A stretch of DNA of 64,000 bases from Siniperca chuatsi (lineage: Eukaryota; Chordata; Actinopteri; Centrarchiformes; Sinipercidae): positions 25,515,455-25,579,454 of the forward strand of contig NC_058051.1 in the NCBI RefSeq assembly GCF_020085105.1, given 5' to 3'. The notes beneath the pieces are model-generated. The model was given only the letters and a program-made list of their open reading frames with translations, did not search any database and was not told where the DNA came from. The stretch's first letter is position 1. Every line of letters starts with the position of its first letter. The translations under genes and the position numbers were made by a program. Positions 24,401 through 35,602 of this stretch are shown piece by piece.

Positions 24401-27400
24401 TCATTCATTAAAAGCAACGGCAGTAATCTGAGGCAATTTTGAGCACTTTGGCATCATGGAGCTAATCTTGTTAACATTTAGTGTACTCATCTATTCTGTT
24501 TGGCAAATGGCAAGTAAACTCAGTGTCATTCTGCAGACAGTAATTACTAATACAACAGTTTTGCTAAGATCTGTTTATTTATTGACTTCACTGACCTAAG
24601 TTTTATGTTATGCCGTCATTTCTGTATATATTTCAGTGTTATATTCCTTTCCTTTTTAGGTACACTGCATCAGCACAGAATTCACCATGCGCAAGCATGG
24701 AGGAGAAAAGGGTGTGCCTTTCCGCATCCAGATCGACACGTTTAAAGAAAATGAGAATGAAGAGTACACAGAACACCTCCACTCTGCCTCCTGCCAGGTC
24801 AAAGTCTTCAAGGTGAGGGGAATGAGAAGAAGGCCAGAAATAAAAGAAAACACGTTGATGTACTGCATTGCAAACTTTTGTTATTTATAACCACCACCTA
24901 AATGACTCCCACATGACCTGTTTCAGCCTAAAGGTGCGGACAGAAAGCAGAAGACTGACAGGGAGAAAATGGAGAAAAGGGCGCCACAGGAAAAGGAAAA
25001 GTACCAGCCATCCTATGAAACCACAATCCTGACAGAGGTTAGCATATTACTAACGTGATAAAGGGATGAATGATTAGATAAAGAGAAGGGCCATCAAAAT
25101 GAAACACAACCTTATTTAACCAAAAAGGTCAATGAAGTGAAAAATATACTCTTATTTCCAAAACTGGCCCGGGGAAACAACAAAAACAATTATATAATGG
25201 TCTGTGGGTCAACCTGAAAATGTTTACATCCATTCCAACTAGATTGATTTCTGTCGATCGTCTAATCGATTCATTAACTTATCGTCTTAGCTCAGATTCC
25301 AACATTAAATGTAAAAGCTAGTGGAACTAGTGGAAGCAGAGGTTATTTAGCCACAATAACAAAAGTGTTGGTCTTTTGCAGTGCTGCCCCTGGCCTGAGG
25401 TCACATATGTCAGCAACTCTCCATCTCCTGGCTTCAACAGCACACACAACAGCTTCCCAGTTGCAGAAGGGTATGAGTGTTTCATGATTTGGTTTCTGCC
25501 ACTACTTTATGATTAATGCTGCTTGAATTTAATTTACTATAAAATCCACATAGCGGCTATGTGGTTTCTGTTAGTAAGGAACATACATTAGATTTTAGTT
25601 TAGATTCTTCTTGATATGGATTTCAGTAATTCTTTCTGGGTTCTGACATGGTCAATTTTTCATCCTTTTTAGAAATGGATCACCAAACCACCAGCCTGAG
25701 CCCGTTGTTCAGGTAGCAGATGTAAGTACAAGTGCATTTTTGCTTTCTGGATTTACTGTCTGGCTACCTCCTGCCTCACTGAACCACTGCATATTAATAT
25801 TCACAAATGCAAAGCCGACATCTGGGTGTTAAACCTCTGCCTCCCAGTAGATTATCTACGGCACTTTGAAAACATAAAATAAATAAAAATAAGCCTAACC
25901 TGCCTCAAGGTGTGAATGGAAGCATTTAACAATGATGAATCAAAAATACAAGGTCAACTCACATTGAAGACATGACATCACAACTCTCTTCTATTACAGG
26001 GAACCAGCCAATGATTATTTAACCTTGAAACATGAGTTATCAGAATATTTCATTGCTGTACATGCTGTATATTTGGGCAGATGTCTAGCTGATATGTTGT
26101 GCTTTAGTTACTTAGATCCATTCAGAAGGAAGAGTGATTTAACCCAAGTATGATTAGTGGAGATTAACAAACTCTGCACAGAGGAAATTGTTGCATTATT
26201 TTTGCCCACATTATAAATTAATTCTGACATTGAGAGCACAATTACTGTACTACGAAGACTGGTCACAGCCGGTTAACGGGCTGATCCTGACTTATGTGTA
26301 ATGTTAATTTATGTATTTGAAATAGACTTTTTATAATTGTTTGTTTTTGCCTTAAATCTTGAAGTCACAGAAGGCAGCCTTAGTCAAATCTGCCAATTTT
26401 CTTTGTGTGTTTACACGTTTCTTGACGATTAATGTTTTCTCAAGTATAGGGCGTACAGTATACTGTATGGAAAGTGGTAGCTATAAAAAAAAAAGCCAGT
26501 AATTTCACACATGACTTCTACAAGCTAACTCTGACATACTCTTCGAGATTGTTGCAATTAATTGTTTTATCCTGGGTTCTGTCTTGCAGAATCTGTTACC
26601 CACAGCAACTCCGCAGGATGCACAACAGTGGCTTTTAAGAAACCGCTTCTCACCCTTCTGTCGGCTCTTCACCAACTTCTCAGGTAAAATGGCTCTTGAA
26701 TACAGAATTGTTACAAATTAAACACCCATTCATTTTAGTATAGTGTCACTTGTGACTGTCACAAAACACAAAACATTTTAGAGTAAAGAGCCAGGAATGT
26801 GAGTGGAAATAAGCCCCTTTCAGGCATGTAACTCGTTACGTAAATGTGATGGCAATTTTACATGTTGGTCTCATGGCTGAATAAGTGCCTGAGTCACTTT
26901 TACAACAAGGTCGCAACAATTGGAAATAGTAACACTTCAGTATTACTTTTATCATGGCACAAAACTGAATTTAATGCTGTCAGATTAACGCAAAGGGCAC
27001 AGCAGCATGAGGTAAAACATGCAGAGAGAGAAATGAACTGCCCTTTGTGTATGTCTATTACAGAGCACTGTAAAAAGAAAAGGTTGCTTAATTATTTATG
27101 AATGAGTCAGTGTAAAGTTGCTATAGATGTTCTTCTCATGTCAGCTTAGTCCATAAATATGTTTTTTTTCCCCTCATGGTACGGGGCAAAAGGGGTTTTA
27201 AAAAAAGAAAGGAAAACATTTGTACAATTACATTAATAATCAACTTCAACGCCCACGTGGGCAACGACAGTGACACCTGGAGAGGGGTAATCGGAAGGAA
27301 CGGCCCCCCTGATCTGAACCCGAGCGGTGTTCAGTTGTTGGACTTCTGTGCTAGTTACAGTTTGTCCATAACTAACACCATGTTCAAGCACAAGGGTGTC

Positions 27401-30400
27401 CATCAGTGCACGTGGCACCAGGACACCCTAGGCCGGAGGTCGATGATCGACTTTGTTGTCGTATCATCTGACCTCGCCGCGTGTCTTGGACACTCGGGTG
27501 AAGAGAGGGGCGGAGCTGTCAACCGATCACCACCTGGTGGTGAGTTGGATCCGCTGGCGGGGGAGGAAGCCGGACAGACTTGGCAGGCCCAAGCGTATCG
27601 TGAGGGTCTGCTGGGAACGTCTGGCGGAGCCCTCTGTCAGCAGGGTCTACAACTCACACCTCCGGGAGAGCTTCTCCCAGATCCCGGGGGAGGTTGGGGA
27701 CATTGAGTCCGAGTGGACCATGTTTTCCACCTCCATTGTCGATCGATGCGGCGGCTCGTAGCTGTGGTCGCAAGGTTTCTGGTGCCTGTCGCGCGCGGCA
27801 ATCCCCGAACACGGTGGTGGGCGCCGAAGTAAGGGATGCCGTCAGGCTGAAGAAGGAGTCCTATCGGGCCTTGTTGGCTCGTGGGACTCCCGAGGCAGCT
27901 GACAGGTACCGGCAGGCTAAGCGTGCTGCAGCCCGTGCGGTCACAGAGGCAAAAACTCAGGACTGGGAGAGGTTCGGAGAGGCCATGGAGGAGGACTATC
28001 GGTCGGCCTCAAAGAAATTCTGGCAAACCGTCCGACGGCTCAGGAGGGGGAAGCAGTGCTTCACCAACACCTTGTACGGTGCGGGTGGAGAGCTGTTGAC
28101 CTCGACTGGGGATGTTGTCGGACGGTGGAAGGAATACTTTGAGGATCTCCTCAATCCCGCTGTCACGTCTTCCGAAGAGGAAGCGGAGGCTGGGGACCGA
28201 GGCGGACTCATCCATCACCCTGGCCGAAGTCACTGAGGTTGTTGGCAAGCTCCTTGGTGGCAAGGCTTCGGGGTGGATGAGATCCGTCCTGAGTATCTTA
28301 AGTCTCTGGATGTTGTGGGACTGTCTTGGCTGACACGTCTCTGCAACATCGCGTGGCGGTCTGGGACAGTGCCTCTGGACTGGCAGACCGGGGTGGTGGT
28401 CCTCTGTATAAGAAGGGGGACCGGAGGGTGTGTTCCAATCACAGAGGGATCACACTTCTCAGCCTCCCGGTAAGGTCTATCCCAGGGTACTGGAGAGGAG
28501 AATTGTCCGATAGTCGAACCTCGGATTCAGGAGGAGCAGAGTGGTTTTCGTCCCGGTCGTGGAACACTGGACCAGCTCTATACTCTCCATCGGGTGCTCG
28601 AGGGTTCATGGGAGTTTGCCCAACCAGTCCACATGTGCTTTGTGGATCTGGAGAAGGCATTCGACCGTGTGCCCCGGGCGATTTGTGGGGAGTGCTCTGG
28701 GAGTATGGGGTCCGGGGCCCTTTGCTAAGGGCTGTCCGGTCCCTGTATAACCGGAGCAGGAGCTGTGTTCGCATTGCCGGCAGTAAGTCAGACCTGTTCC
28801 CGGTGCATGTTGGACTCCGCCAGGGCTGCCCTTTGTCACCGGTTCTGTTCATAATTTATATGGACAGAATTTCTAGGCGCAGTCAGGGGCCGGAGGGTGT
28901 CCGGTTTGGGAACCACAGGATCTCATCTCTGCTGTTTGCAGATGATGTCGTTCTGATGGCTTCTTCAAACCAGGACCTGCAGCATGCACTGGGACGGTTT
29001 GCAGCCGAGTGTGAAGCAGCTGGGATGAGAATCAGCTCTTCCAAATCTGAGGCCATGGTTCTTGACCGGAAAAAGGTGGTTTGCTCTCTTCGCGTGGGTG
29101 GGGAGTCCTTGCCCCAAGTGGAGGAGTTTAAGTATCTCGGGGTCTTGTTCACGAGTGAGGGACGGATGGAGCGTGAGATTGACAGGCGGATCGGTGCAGC
29201 GCCTGCAGTGATGCGGGCGCTGTATCGGACCGTTGTGGTAAAGAAGGAGCTGAGTCGAAAGACAAAGCTCTCGATTTACGGGTCAATCTACGCCCCTGCC
29301 CTCACCTATGGTCATGAGCTTTGGGTAGTGACCGAAAGGACAAGATCGCGGATACAAGCGGCCGAAATGGGCTTCCTCCGCTGAGTGGCTGGGCGCCCCT
29401 TAGAGATAGGGTGAGGAGCTCAGTCACACGGGGAGCTCGAGTAGAGCCGCTGCTCCTCCACGTCGAGAGGAGCCAGCTGAGGTGGCTAGGGCATCTGATC
29501 CGGATGCCTCCTGGACGCCTCCCTCGGGAGGTGTTCTGGGCATGTCCCACCGGGAGGCGGCCCCGGGGAAGACCTAGGACACGCTGGAGGGACTATGTCT
29601 CTCGGCTGGCCTGGGAACGCCTCGGGATCCCCCCGGAGGAGCTGGAGGAAGTGTCTGGGGCGAAGGAAGTCTGGGAGTCCCTGCTTAGACTGCTGCCCCC
29701 GCGACCCGGCCCCGGATAAGCGGAAGAAGATGGATGGATGGATGGACATTAATAATCAGACCTGCACTCCCTCCCTATGTTTTAGATTTTCCAGCTTTAC
29801 CATTACCAAGTCATTACTTTATCAGATAATGTTACACATTCCATGTATGTAAAGGGCCGTAGACAAGAAATCTGGCATTATTTAGAGTACGCAGGGTGAG
29901 AAAAAAGATTATTAGTTATTCTCTTGGGGACCAAGACCTCAACCCTGCATCGCACAAAGCATCCACTCTGCTTAAGTGTCCCCTAGCAAGACACCAAATC
30001 CCTGCCAGCCCCTAGGACTGTGGTCTGAACCTGTATGGTAACCCCCCTGGTGAAAGGATAAGTGAAAAGACTGTTCCTTTACAGGGATCTATGAAGTGTT
30101 ACATTGTTTTTATAATTGTGCTGTACTTGTAAACTGTTGGACCCACCAAAACAAACTTCTTGGTATGTAATTCAGGTTGACCTGCAGAGGGAGGGGTTTT
30201 AAGCTCCTAAGCAAGGTCTTGTTTTTGTGTGCCAGGGGGAGACCTGTTGAAGCTGACCAGGGAGGACGTCATTCAGATCTGTGGGCCAGCTGATGGTATA
30301 AGACTCTTCAATGCACTGAAGGGGCGGTGGGTATTTTTTTAATTGAATCCCATCTTACAGTATGTCTTTTACCTAATATATCAAGAAAGGCTTCATAAGT

Positions 30401-31476
30401 TTACAGACATTTTGTTATTTTCTCTCTGTGGATGCTGTTTACAGGGTGGTACGACCGAGGCTGACCATCTACGTGTGCCAGGAGTCTCAGCAGGCACGGG
30501 AACAGCAACCGAAACATGAAAACGGAGATGCTGCCGCCAACGCTTTCTTTGGTCAGTGCGTGTTCATGGTTCATGCATGTTTGTTATAGCAAAATGCATA
30601 AAGTACACATTGAATTCATGACAGCCTTCCCACTATTCTTCTGTTCTGCTGCTGCTCATGTCTTCTACCCTGTTCTTGAATGTATGTCAAACAGGCTGTT
30701 GATGTAGCTTTTAAAGTAAAATGCATCCCTTGCTGTGCACAAGATGACTCTCTCTGTTGTATTTTTGTACAAAGTAAATTTTAATACACAAAATACAGAC
30801 GTACAGTATTTACAATAGTTAAAATCTCCCTAAAACCATAGTGTAATCATAACACATACTTACACATTAAGTACAGATTTTACTGTAAAGAAATGGCAGG
30901 TAAATATGTATATTTGTGTGTTTTTACCTGCTGTTCTTCTGCAGTATATCACGCCATTTACCTGGAGGAGCTCACATCTGCTGAGCTGACAGAGAAGATC
31001 GCTCAGCTCTTCAACATCTCACCCAGACAGATAAATCAGATCTTTAAACAGGGTCCCACTGGCATCCATGTACTGGTCAGTGATGAGGTAAGATCATGTT
31101 TTTTTTCTATAATTCCCCAGCTCTCTGCCTTTACCAAAGCTACGCTTTCAAATCACAGATGATGTGGGACTGACAGAGACTAGTTGCCATTACACATGCT
31201 AGGAAACTTAAGCTTGTTTCCCTCCTGCATTAATCATTTACTCTCTTTTTAACAGATGATTCAGAACTTCCAGGATGAAGTATGTTTTGTTTTGGACACT
31301 ATGAAAGGTATTTGAGTGTGGTACTAAAAAATGATGATGATTTATCCGTTTCTATATTTAACATAGAGCCTTGATGAACTTTATCATTACAAGTTTATTT
31401 ATAACACCCTCCCCTGCTATGTTTCCCTTTTTTTCCAGATGACACAAATGACGGCTACCACATCATCTTGAAGTGA
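21405..31476 (+). CDS. tfcp2: Transcription factor CP2 (TFCP2/LSF/LBP-1c), 15 coding exons
   Basis: Widely expressed nuclear transcription factor of the grainyhead/CP2 family that binds paired CNRG-type sites as a tetramer. Coding exons: 21405-21526, 22907-23058, 23653-23729, 23870-23975, 24254-24360, 24660-24812, 24927-25037, 25382-25470, 25673-25721, 26590-26683, 30236-30326, 30445-30551, 30945-31087, 31256-31307, 31439-31476; phases fit throughout, giving 496 residues (human 502). Start has an ideal context (CACCATGG) and reads [23 protein letters not shown]-binding domain about 60-260 ([34 protein letters not shown]). SAM-like domain about 325-385 is split by intron 10, which hosts a LINE. 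C-terminal oligomerisation part about 420-496 ends NDGYHIILK. The human poly-Gln run is reduced to QQAREQQ. The paralogue TFCP2L1 is less likely given synteny. Intact. Confidence 0.97.
25243..25290. repeat. Solo end of family H element
   Basis: GATTTCTGTCGATCGTCTAA followed by TCGATTCATTAACTTATCG, resembling the terminal repeat of the element at 366-1034. In tfcp2 intron 7. Only one end is recognisable. Confidence 0.4.
27230..27242 (+). repeat. LINE target-site duplication, left copy
   Basis: ACATTAATAATCA directly before the first LINE-derived base. The identical 13 bases follow the LINE tail at 29746-29758. Confidence 0.85.
27243..29719 (+). pseudogene. Degenerate LINE endonuclease-reverse transcriptase ORF
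   Basis: The single ORF expected of an RTE element is broken into several frame-shifted pieces: endonuclease end about 27243-27480, then frame changes near 27480, 27760, 28180, 28330, 28480-28690 and 29350. The longest open piece is 28326-29384 and holds the reverse transcriptase core: [20 protein letters not shown] (about 28817-28876) and [11 protein letters not shown] (about 28937-28969), with the FADD catalytic aspartates intact. Upstream palm residues ([13 protein letters not shown] near 28630-28672) sit in another frame. The endonuclease N-terminus is absent. It cannot encode a working protein. Confidence 0.88.
27243..29745 (+). mobile_element. 5'-truncated Rex3/RTE-like non-LTR retrotransposon
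   Basis: A 2.5-kb LINE fragment in tfcp2 intron 10, same strand as the gene. It starts inside the apurinic-type endonuclease (FNAHVGND near 27246; a SMIDFVV motif near 27440), continues through a linker and the reverse transcriptase, and ends with a C-terminal segment [20 protein letters not shown] (about 29306-29365), a LLPPRPGPG stretch and a short (GATG)n tail at 29730-29745. A GATG 3' tail with almost no 3' UTR is what I recall for Rex3 of the RTE clade. GC content is much higher than the host intron. A perfect 13-bp target-site duplication flanks it, showing target-primed insertion of an already 5'-truncated copy. Confidence 0.9.
29746..29758 (+). repeat. LINE target-site duplication, right copy
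   Basis: ACATTAATAATCA immediately after the GATG tail, identical to 27230-27242. Confidence 0.85.
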
Positions 31477-32765
31477 ATGCTGGGCAGGAGAATAGCGTTG
31501 CTCTCTTCGATAGACCTGCTCCAGTCAGCCCCTCTAGAGCTTCATACTCCTTGCTGTTCCTGGAATATGTGGAGATGCCCCAAGAAACCCCTTGAGGCTG
31601 CTAGGAGGAATATGCGACTGAAACACCTAGCCCTCTCACTATACCTTACTGTCTTACTTTTGAGGGAGTGACAGTTACCACAGTGAGGTGACAATCTCCT
31701 TCTCGCCCTACCATTGTCTCCCTTAAATGGTTGCATTTTCCTCTGTCGCTTATGTCTCATGAACGAGGTTAGTGGCAGTACAGCTGCTATCACTGTTCAT
31801 TTGTTAGCTGAGCATCTGGTGTGCCAAGGCTCTGTGCTTCAGAAACAGTTTGTTGTCTCTTTAAAAACCAACAACCAAAAAAAGGGGGGAAAAAAAATCA
31901 AAGCGACAAAAAAGAGACACCTACTCTGACAGTACTTGACTTTCAGTCTGCAATGCAGCATGATTTCTCGTCTTCATGCTAGGTTGCCTTGCCGGGATCC
32001 ACTTAAACCAGTCTGGGAGACACATGGTATAGCTAACACAATCACACAGTCACATCAAAGAACCACAAGAGGCATCTAAATCAGCAATCAGGACATTGAG
32101 GGAAACTGTTGGAATCCAGCTGTTCTCCATAACATCTGCGATTCCTTTCAAAGCTAACAATGTCAGTCTTTTACTGATTTGAACTGTTACTTTTAACTTT
32201 TTCCAGACTCCCAAACACTGTTTGGTCCTTTTTATAGTTAGTGTAGAGCGCATACTGGCACTTGTGGTTGTTACTTATGAGTCTTGAATGATGATGAAAC
32301 ACTGTCTATGTTAGTGATCACAGTGACAACACCAGCAAACTGTCTCCAGTCCATGTACTGCATTTCCCTGTCAGCTTATTTAGCATTTCATTATGTTTAT
32401 TTTCCAACATTATTTGTAAATAGATCATTATTTTAAAATGTTGCCATAGGGAATCGTGTGTTACTTTGGCAGTTAAAAAAAATCTTTTTAACATACTATC
32501 TTCATCATTGTTTTTGGATGTTACCACTTCCAAATACTAATACATATAATGGGCTGTTGGACACACCAGAGCTGCATGTGAAAAGATATGATTTGTTTAT
32601 GTTCAGTCCATTGTACTGCTTACATGAAATTGATAGCATGACATTTTAGATATCCATCTTTGCCCATCTCATCATCATCATTAAAATACTTACCCATGTA
32701 TTGACTGCCACCTGTTGTCTGCTTTATAATCTTTGCAAAAATAAAAGAAATGTGTTTTTTTAAAC
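31477..32765 (+). other. tfcp2: tfcp2 3' UTR
   Basis: Non-coding sequence from the tfcp2 stop codon to a canonical AATAAA at 32740-32745, followed by a GTGTTTTTTT downstream element. The small ORFs inside have no family support. Confidence 0.65.
32740..32745 (+). terminator. tfcp2: tfcp2 polyadenylation signal
   Basis: AATAAA with a T/G-rich element starting 6 bases downstream. Position agrees with a 1.3-kb 3' UTR. Confidence 0.6.
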
Positions 32766-33049
32766 AATATCCTAGATGTTCTTGAGCTCCAAATGATTTT
32801 ATTTATATTATTAAGCATAGCTTTCTCTTTGCTGGACAGATGTGGAGGCTTACTACAGACATGCAGTCATTTTGTTGCCATGGAAACTAGCAATGACAAA
32901 ACACAATAATGATAGTGTCATATACTGTAAATCAGTTTGAGTCAAGATGCAGGTTTATGTTAAATGTCGTCCGTGTCATGATGCTGTCAAATTGTGCACG
33001 TCTGTTTCTGCACAGTATGAACAAAGAAGCAAAAAAAAAAAAAAAAATC

Positions 33050-33130
33050 ACTTCATTTCCCAGCATGCTCCTGCGCAGGGCATGTCGGTGATGTCACAAT
33101 AAGTATATATACGGCTACAGGGAAGAATTT
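33050..33130 (+). promoter_or_regulatory. csrnp2: csrnp2 core promoter
   Basis: A compact array of promoter motifs: ATTTCCCAGCATGC (33055-33068), resembling the ZNF143/THAP11 site; CTGCGCAGG (33071-33079), an NRF1-like half; TGATGTCA (33089-33096), a CRE variant; and TATATATA (33104-33111). A TATA box about 25-30 bases upstream of 33135 fits a start at about 33130-33140. Motifs are visible; their use is inferred. Confidence 0.55.
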
Positions 33131-33804
33131 CTTCCTCCATTGTTACATTGTAACAAACGGGGCCGGGGCGAAACGGTCAGTAAAGGCGTCTTCTCGTTAG
33201 TAGGCTACATTTGCAACATTTTGACACTAATCGGAAAAAAGCCAATCCGCGTTAAAGCGAGAAGACAGCGAAGTTAGCACCGTCTGAAACCGCCCCGGTG
33301 AGAAAAAGGATACACCAACACAGATGTCAGCGGATTTCTCCATCGCAGGCATTTCAAGGCTTACACCAGGAAGATAAGACATTCGGCTGTTTACATTATT
33401 CATGCTGCACCGAAAATGTTTGGGAATAAATCGCAGCTATTCATATGACGTCCCTCTTTCTGCAGGCTGTCCTTTAAATAGATAGGCATGCAACATTTAA
33501 ACAAAACCCGCAGCTTCTGCTTTCTTCGTGATCTTCCAGTGTGCAGAACAATGAGCATGGAGCCTAAGTAGCCTCATATAGTCAGATATAAGTGTTGCAA
33601 ATTGACAGTCACGCAAGCTTTCAGCCGGATCACTTTGGGTTAACATTGCTCCACGGTTGTACTCTGGATACTCGGTTCAGAGATACCGGTTCTGGCACAA
33701 AAAAAGCATCTCATAGGGCGTTAAAAGATTGATGTGCAGCTCATATTGGGAAAGGGAAACGACCTGCGAGTTGGTTGGAATAAGGGTCCCTGTTTCTGCT
33801 CCAG
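33130..33804 (+). other. csrnp2: csrnp2 untranslated leader exon
   Basis: GC-richer sequence downstream of the TATA box, ending in a consensus donor (CTCCAG|GTAAGA at 33804/33805). It would splice to the acceptor GATCCTCAG at 35589, 13 bases before the csrnp2 start. Several short ATG-initiated ORFs lie inside (for example ATGAGCATGGAGCCTAAGTA near 33551). Exon limits are inferred. Confidence 0.5.
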
Positions 33805-33843
33805 GTAAGAGGGTTTAATATTTCATTAACCGGGCGGTTTGCC

Positions 33844-33845
<2 letters not shown>

Positions 33846-33880
<35 letters not shown>
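33846..33880 (+). repeat. (TG)n microsatellite
   Basis: An uninterrupted run of about 17 TG units, 41 bases downstream of the leader-exon donor of csrnp2. Confidence 0.95.
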
Positions 33881-33885
<5 letters not shown>

Positions 33886-35589
33886 TGGGTAGACAGGGCG
33901 GGCGAGTCTTTGCCTGTCAGACTGATCATATCCAACATCCTCCAACACAATCTGGTCAGTTGCTGCATGTGCACAGTTAAATAAATCACCAACACTGCAT
34001 GTCCCTGAAGGTAAGTCACAATGGTCTGTAAGCATACTGTAGCCTGCCACTGTCCAACTAAGTCCTTAAAGGAACAGGATGGTGAGTCTGGTTTTCATAA
34101 GGGAAATGAGGGGACTATCAAAATTTAGCCTCTGCTCTATTTGCCCTATTTATATTGCAGTCCCAGGTGGAAAATTCTATGCTATAACCACTCTAGCATC
34201 TTTACTGAACATGTAAGACCTGCACTTGTTCGTCGCAGCCTCTTCGGGAGTGTTAAATTGGGTTAAAACCTCATCACAAAGAGGAAAATCCCCATTAAAA
34301 CTGAATTTATGGGCTGTACAGACAACTACAGCATCTACAGCACCAAGACATGAAGTTTCACACTCTCGACTCATGATTTATGTTTGAGATATGTGGGCCC
34401 TTTAAGGAAAATTACTTCACAAGATATATTAAATCCAATTTTAGGACTTTTTGACAGAATGTGTCCTCATATCCCAGTACAATCACTGTGGCTGCAGCAG
34501 TTGTTTCATTATTCACTATCTACAGAGCAGCTCCAGGATCTGTCTCTATATGACATCATCACTACATCATCTCTCTGTTTAGCTTAAGGACAAACTACGC
34601 TGTAAAATATTATGGAAATATTACATATTATTCCTATTTAGGGCTGGATTTTCCCTTTGAGAAATTTCATAATAGTTCATTTGAAGCTGCCCTATTTAGG
34701 AATGAAGATACAGCATGTTGCTGTCAGTAGCATGTGACACGTTAACCCAGGCCCAGTTAAACATTTGCCTTGACGGATGTAGAGTTGCATAGTGAACTAT
34801 TAATTACCTTTGGAAGTACCTTATTCATAGGGAATACTAATTAAATAAACTTAAGGTACAGTTTTGTACGTGGGCACACTGTCTTTATGGAATATCATCA
34901 CAAGTATTCATTTATTTGGATTGTATTTTGAAAATACAAAACTTTGTGAGATGCAGTTTGACCACAGACCTATAGGGCATAATATAACATAAGACGTATA
35001 TTCAGCAGCTGTCATTCACCTTGTTTGACCTCTCCTGCACCTCTTCTCCTTCAGATTGAGTCATATCGATCCCCCCTGCACTGTTTATAGCAGAATTAAG
35101 AGAATAAAAGAGTGAGAAGCCACAGAGATCATTTTCTTCAAGGCTGTCTACATTAATCCGTGCTTGCCTAGTTGCCATGGTGACGTTTCTCGACTTGATG
35201 ATTTCAAAGTAGGATTTCATGTGAGATGCGGGAAAGAGAGAGAGGAAACGATGGAGCTGGAATACAGATGAAAGGAGACAGGAGCAAACAGCTGATGTCG
35301 CCTTTTTGTTTCTGTGTCTGTGTTGAGAACTGGCCTGACACAGGAACAGTTTGATACAAATGATCCAGTTGAGTTTCTGAGTGACAACAAGAACATTTTC
35401 TCTTTAAGGTGTTCAATTAGTAAACAAATACTACACAGCGCCACACACATTATCCACTCTGCCTCTCATTAATGAAAGGGCTTTGGCAAATTTCCACAAA
35501 GAATCCACTTTTTCACATCTTTTGGTTTGCATTTACTGGTGCCGAGTGCGTTGTTCGTGGCTCGACGTGTGCTGCTCTGTGATCCTCAG
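33881..35589 (+). other. csrnp2 leader intron
   Basis: Between the untranslated leader exon and the first coding exon. No additional exon, RNA gene or clear repeat is supported. Confidence 0.4.
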
Positions 35590-35602
35590 ACACAGAGTTT
35601 CC

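Noticed and set aside
27176-27242. ORF start extending upstream of the LINE endonuclease fragment
   Set aside because: The bases before 27243 are host intron and the target-site duplication; the reading frame there is accidental.
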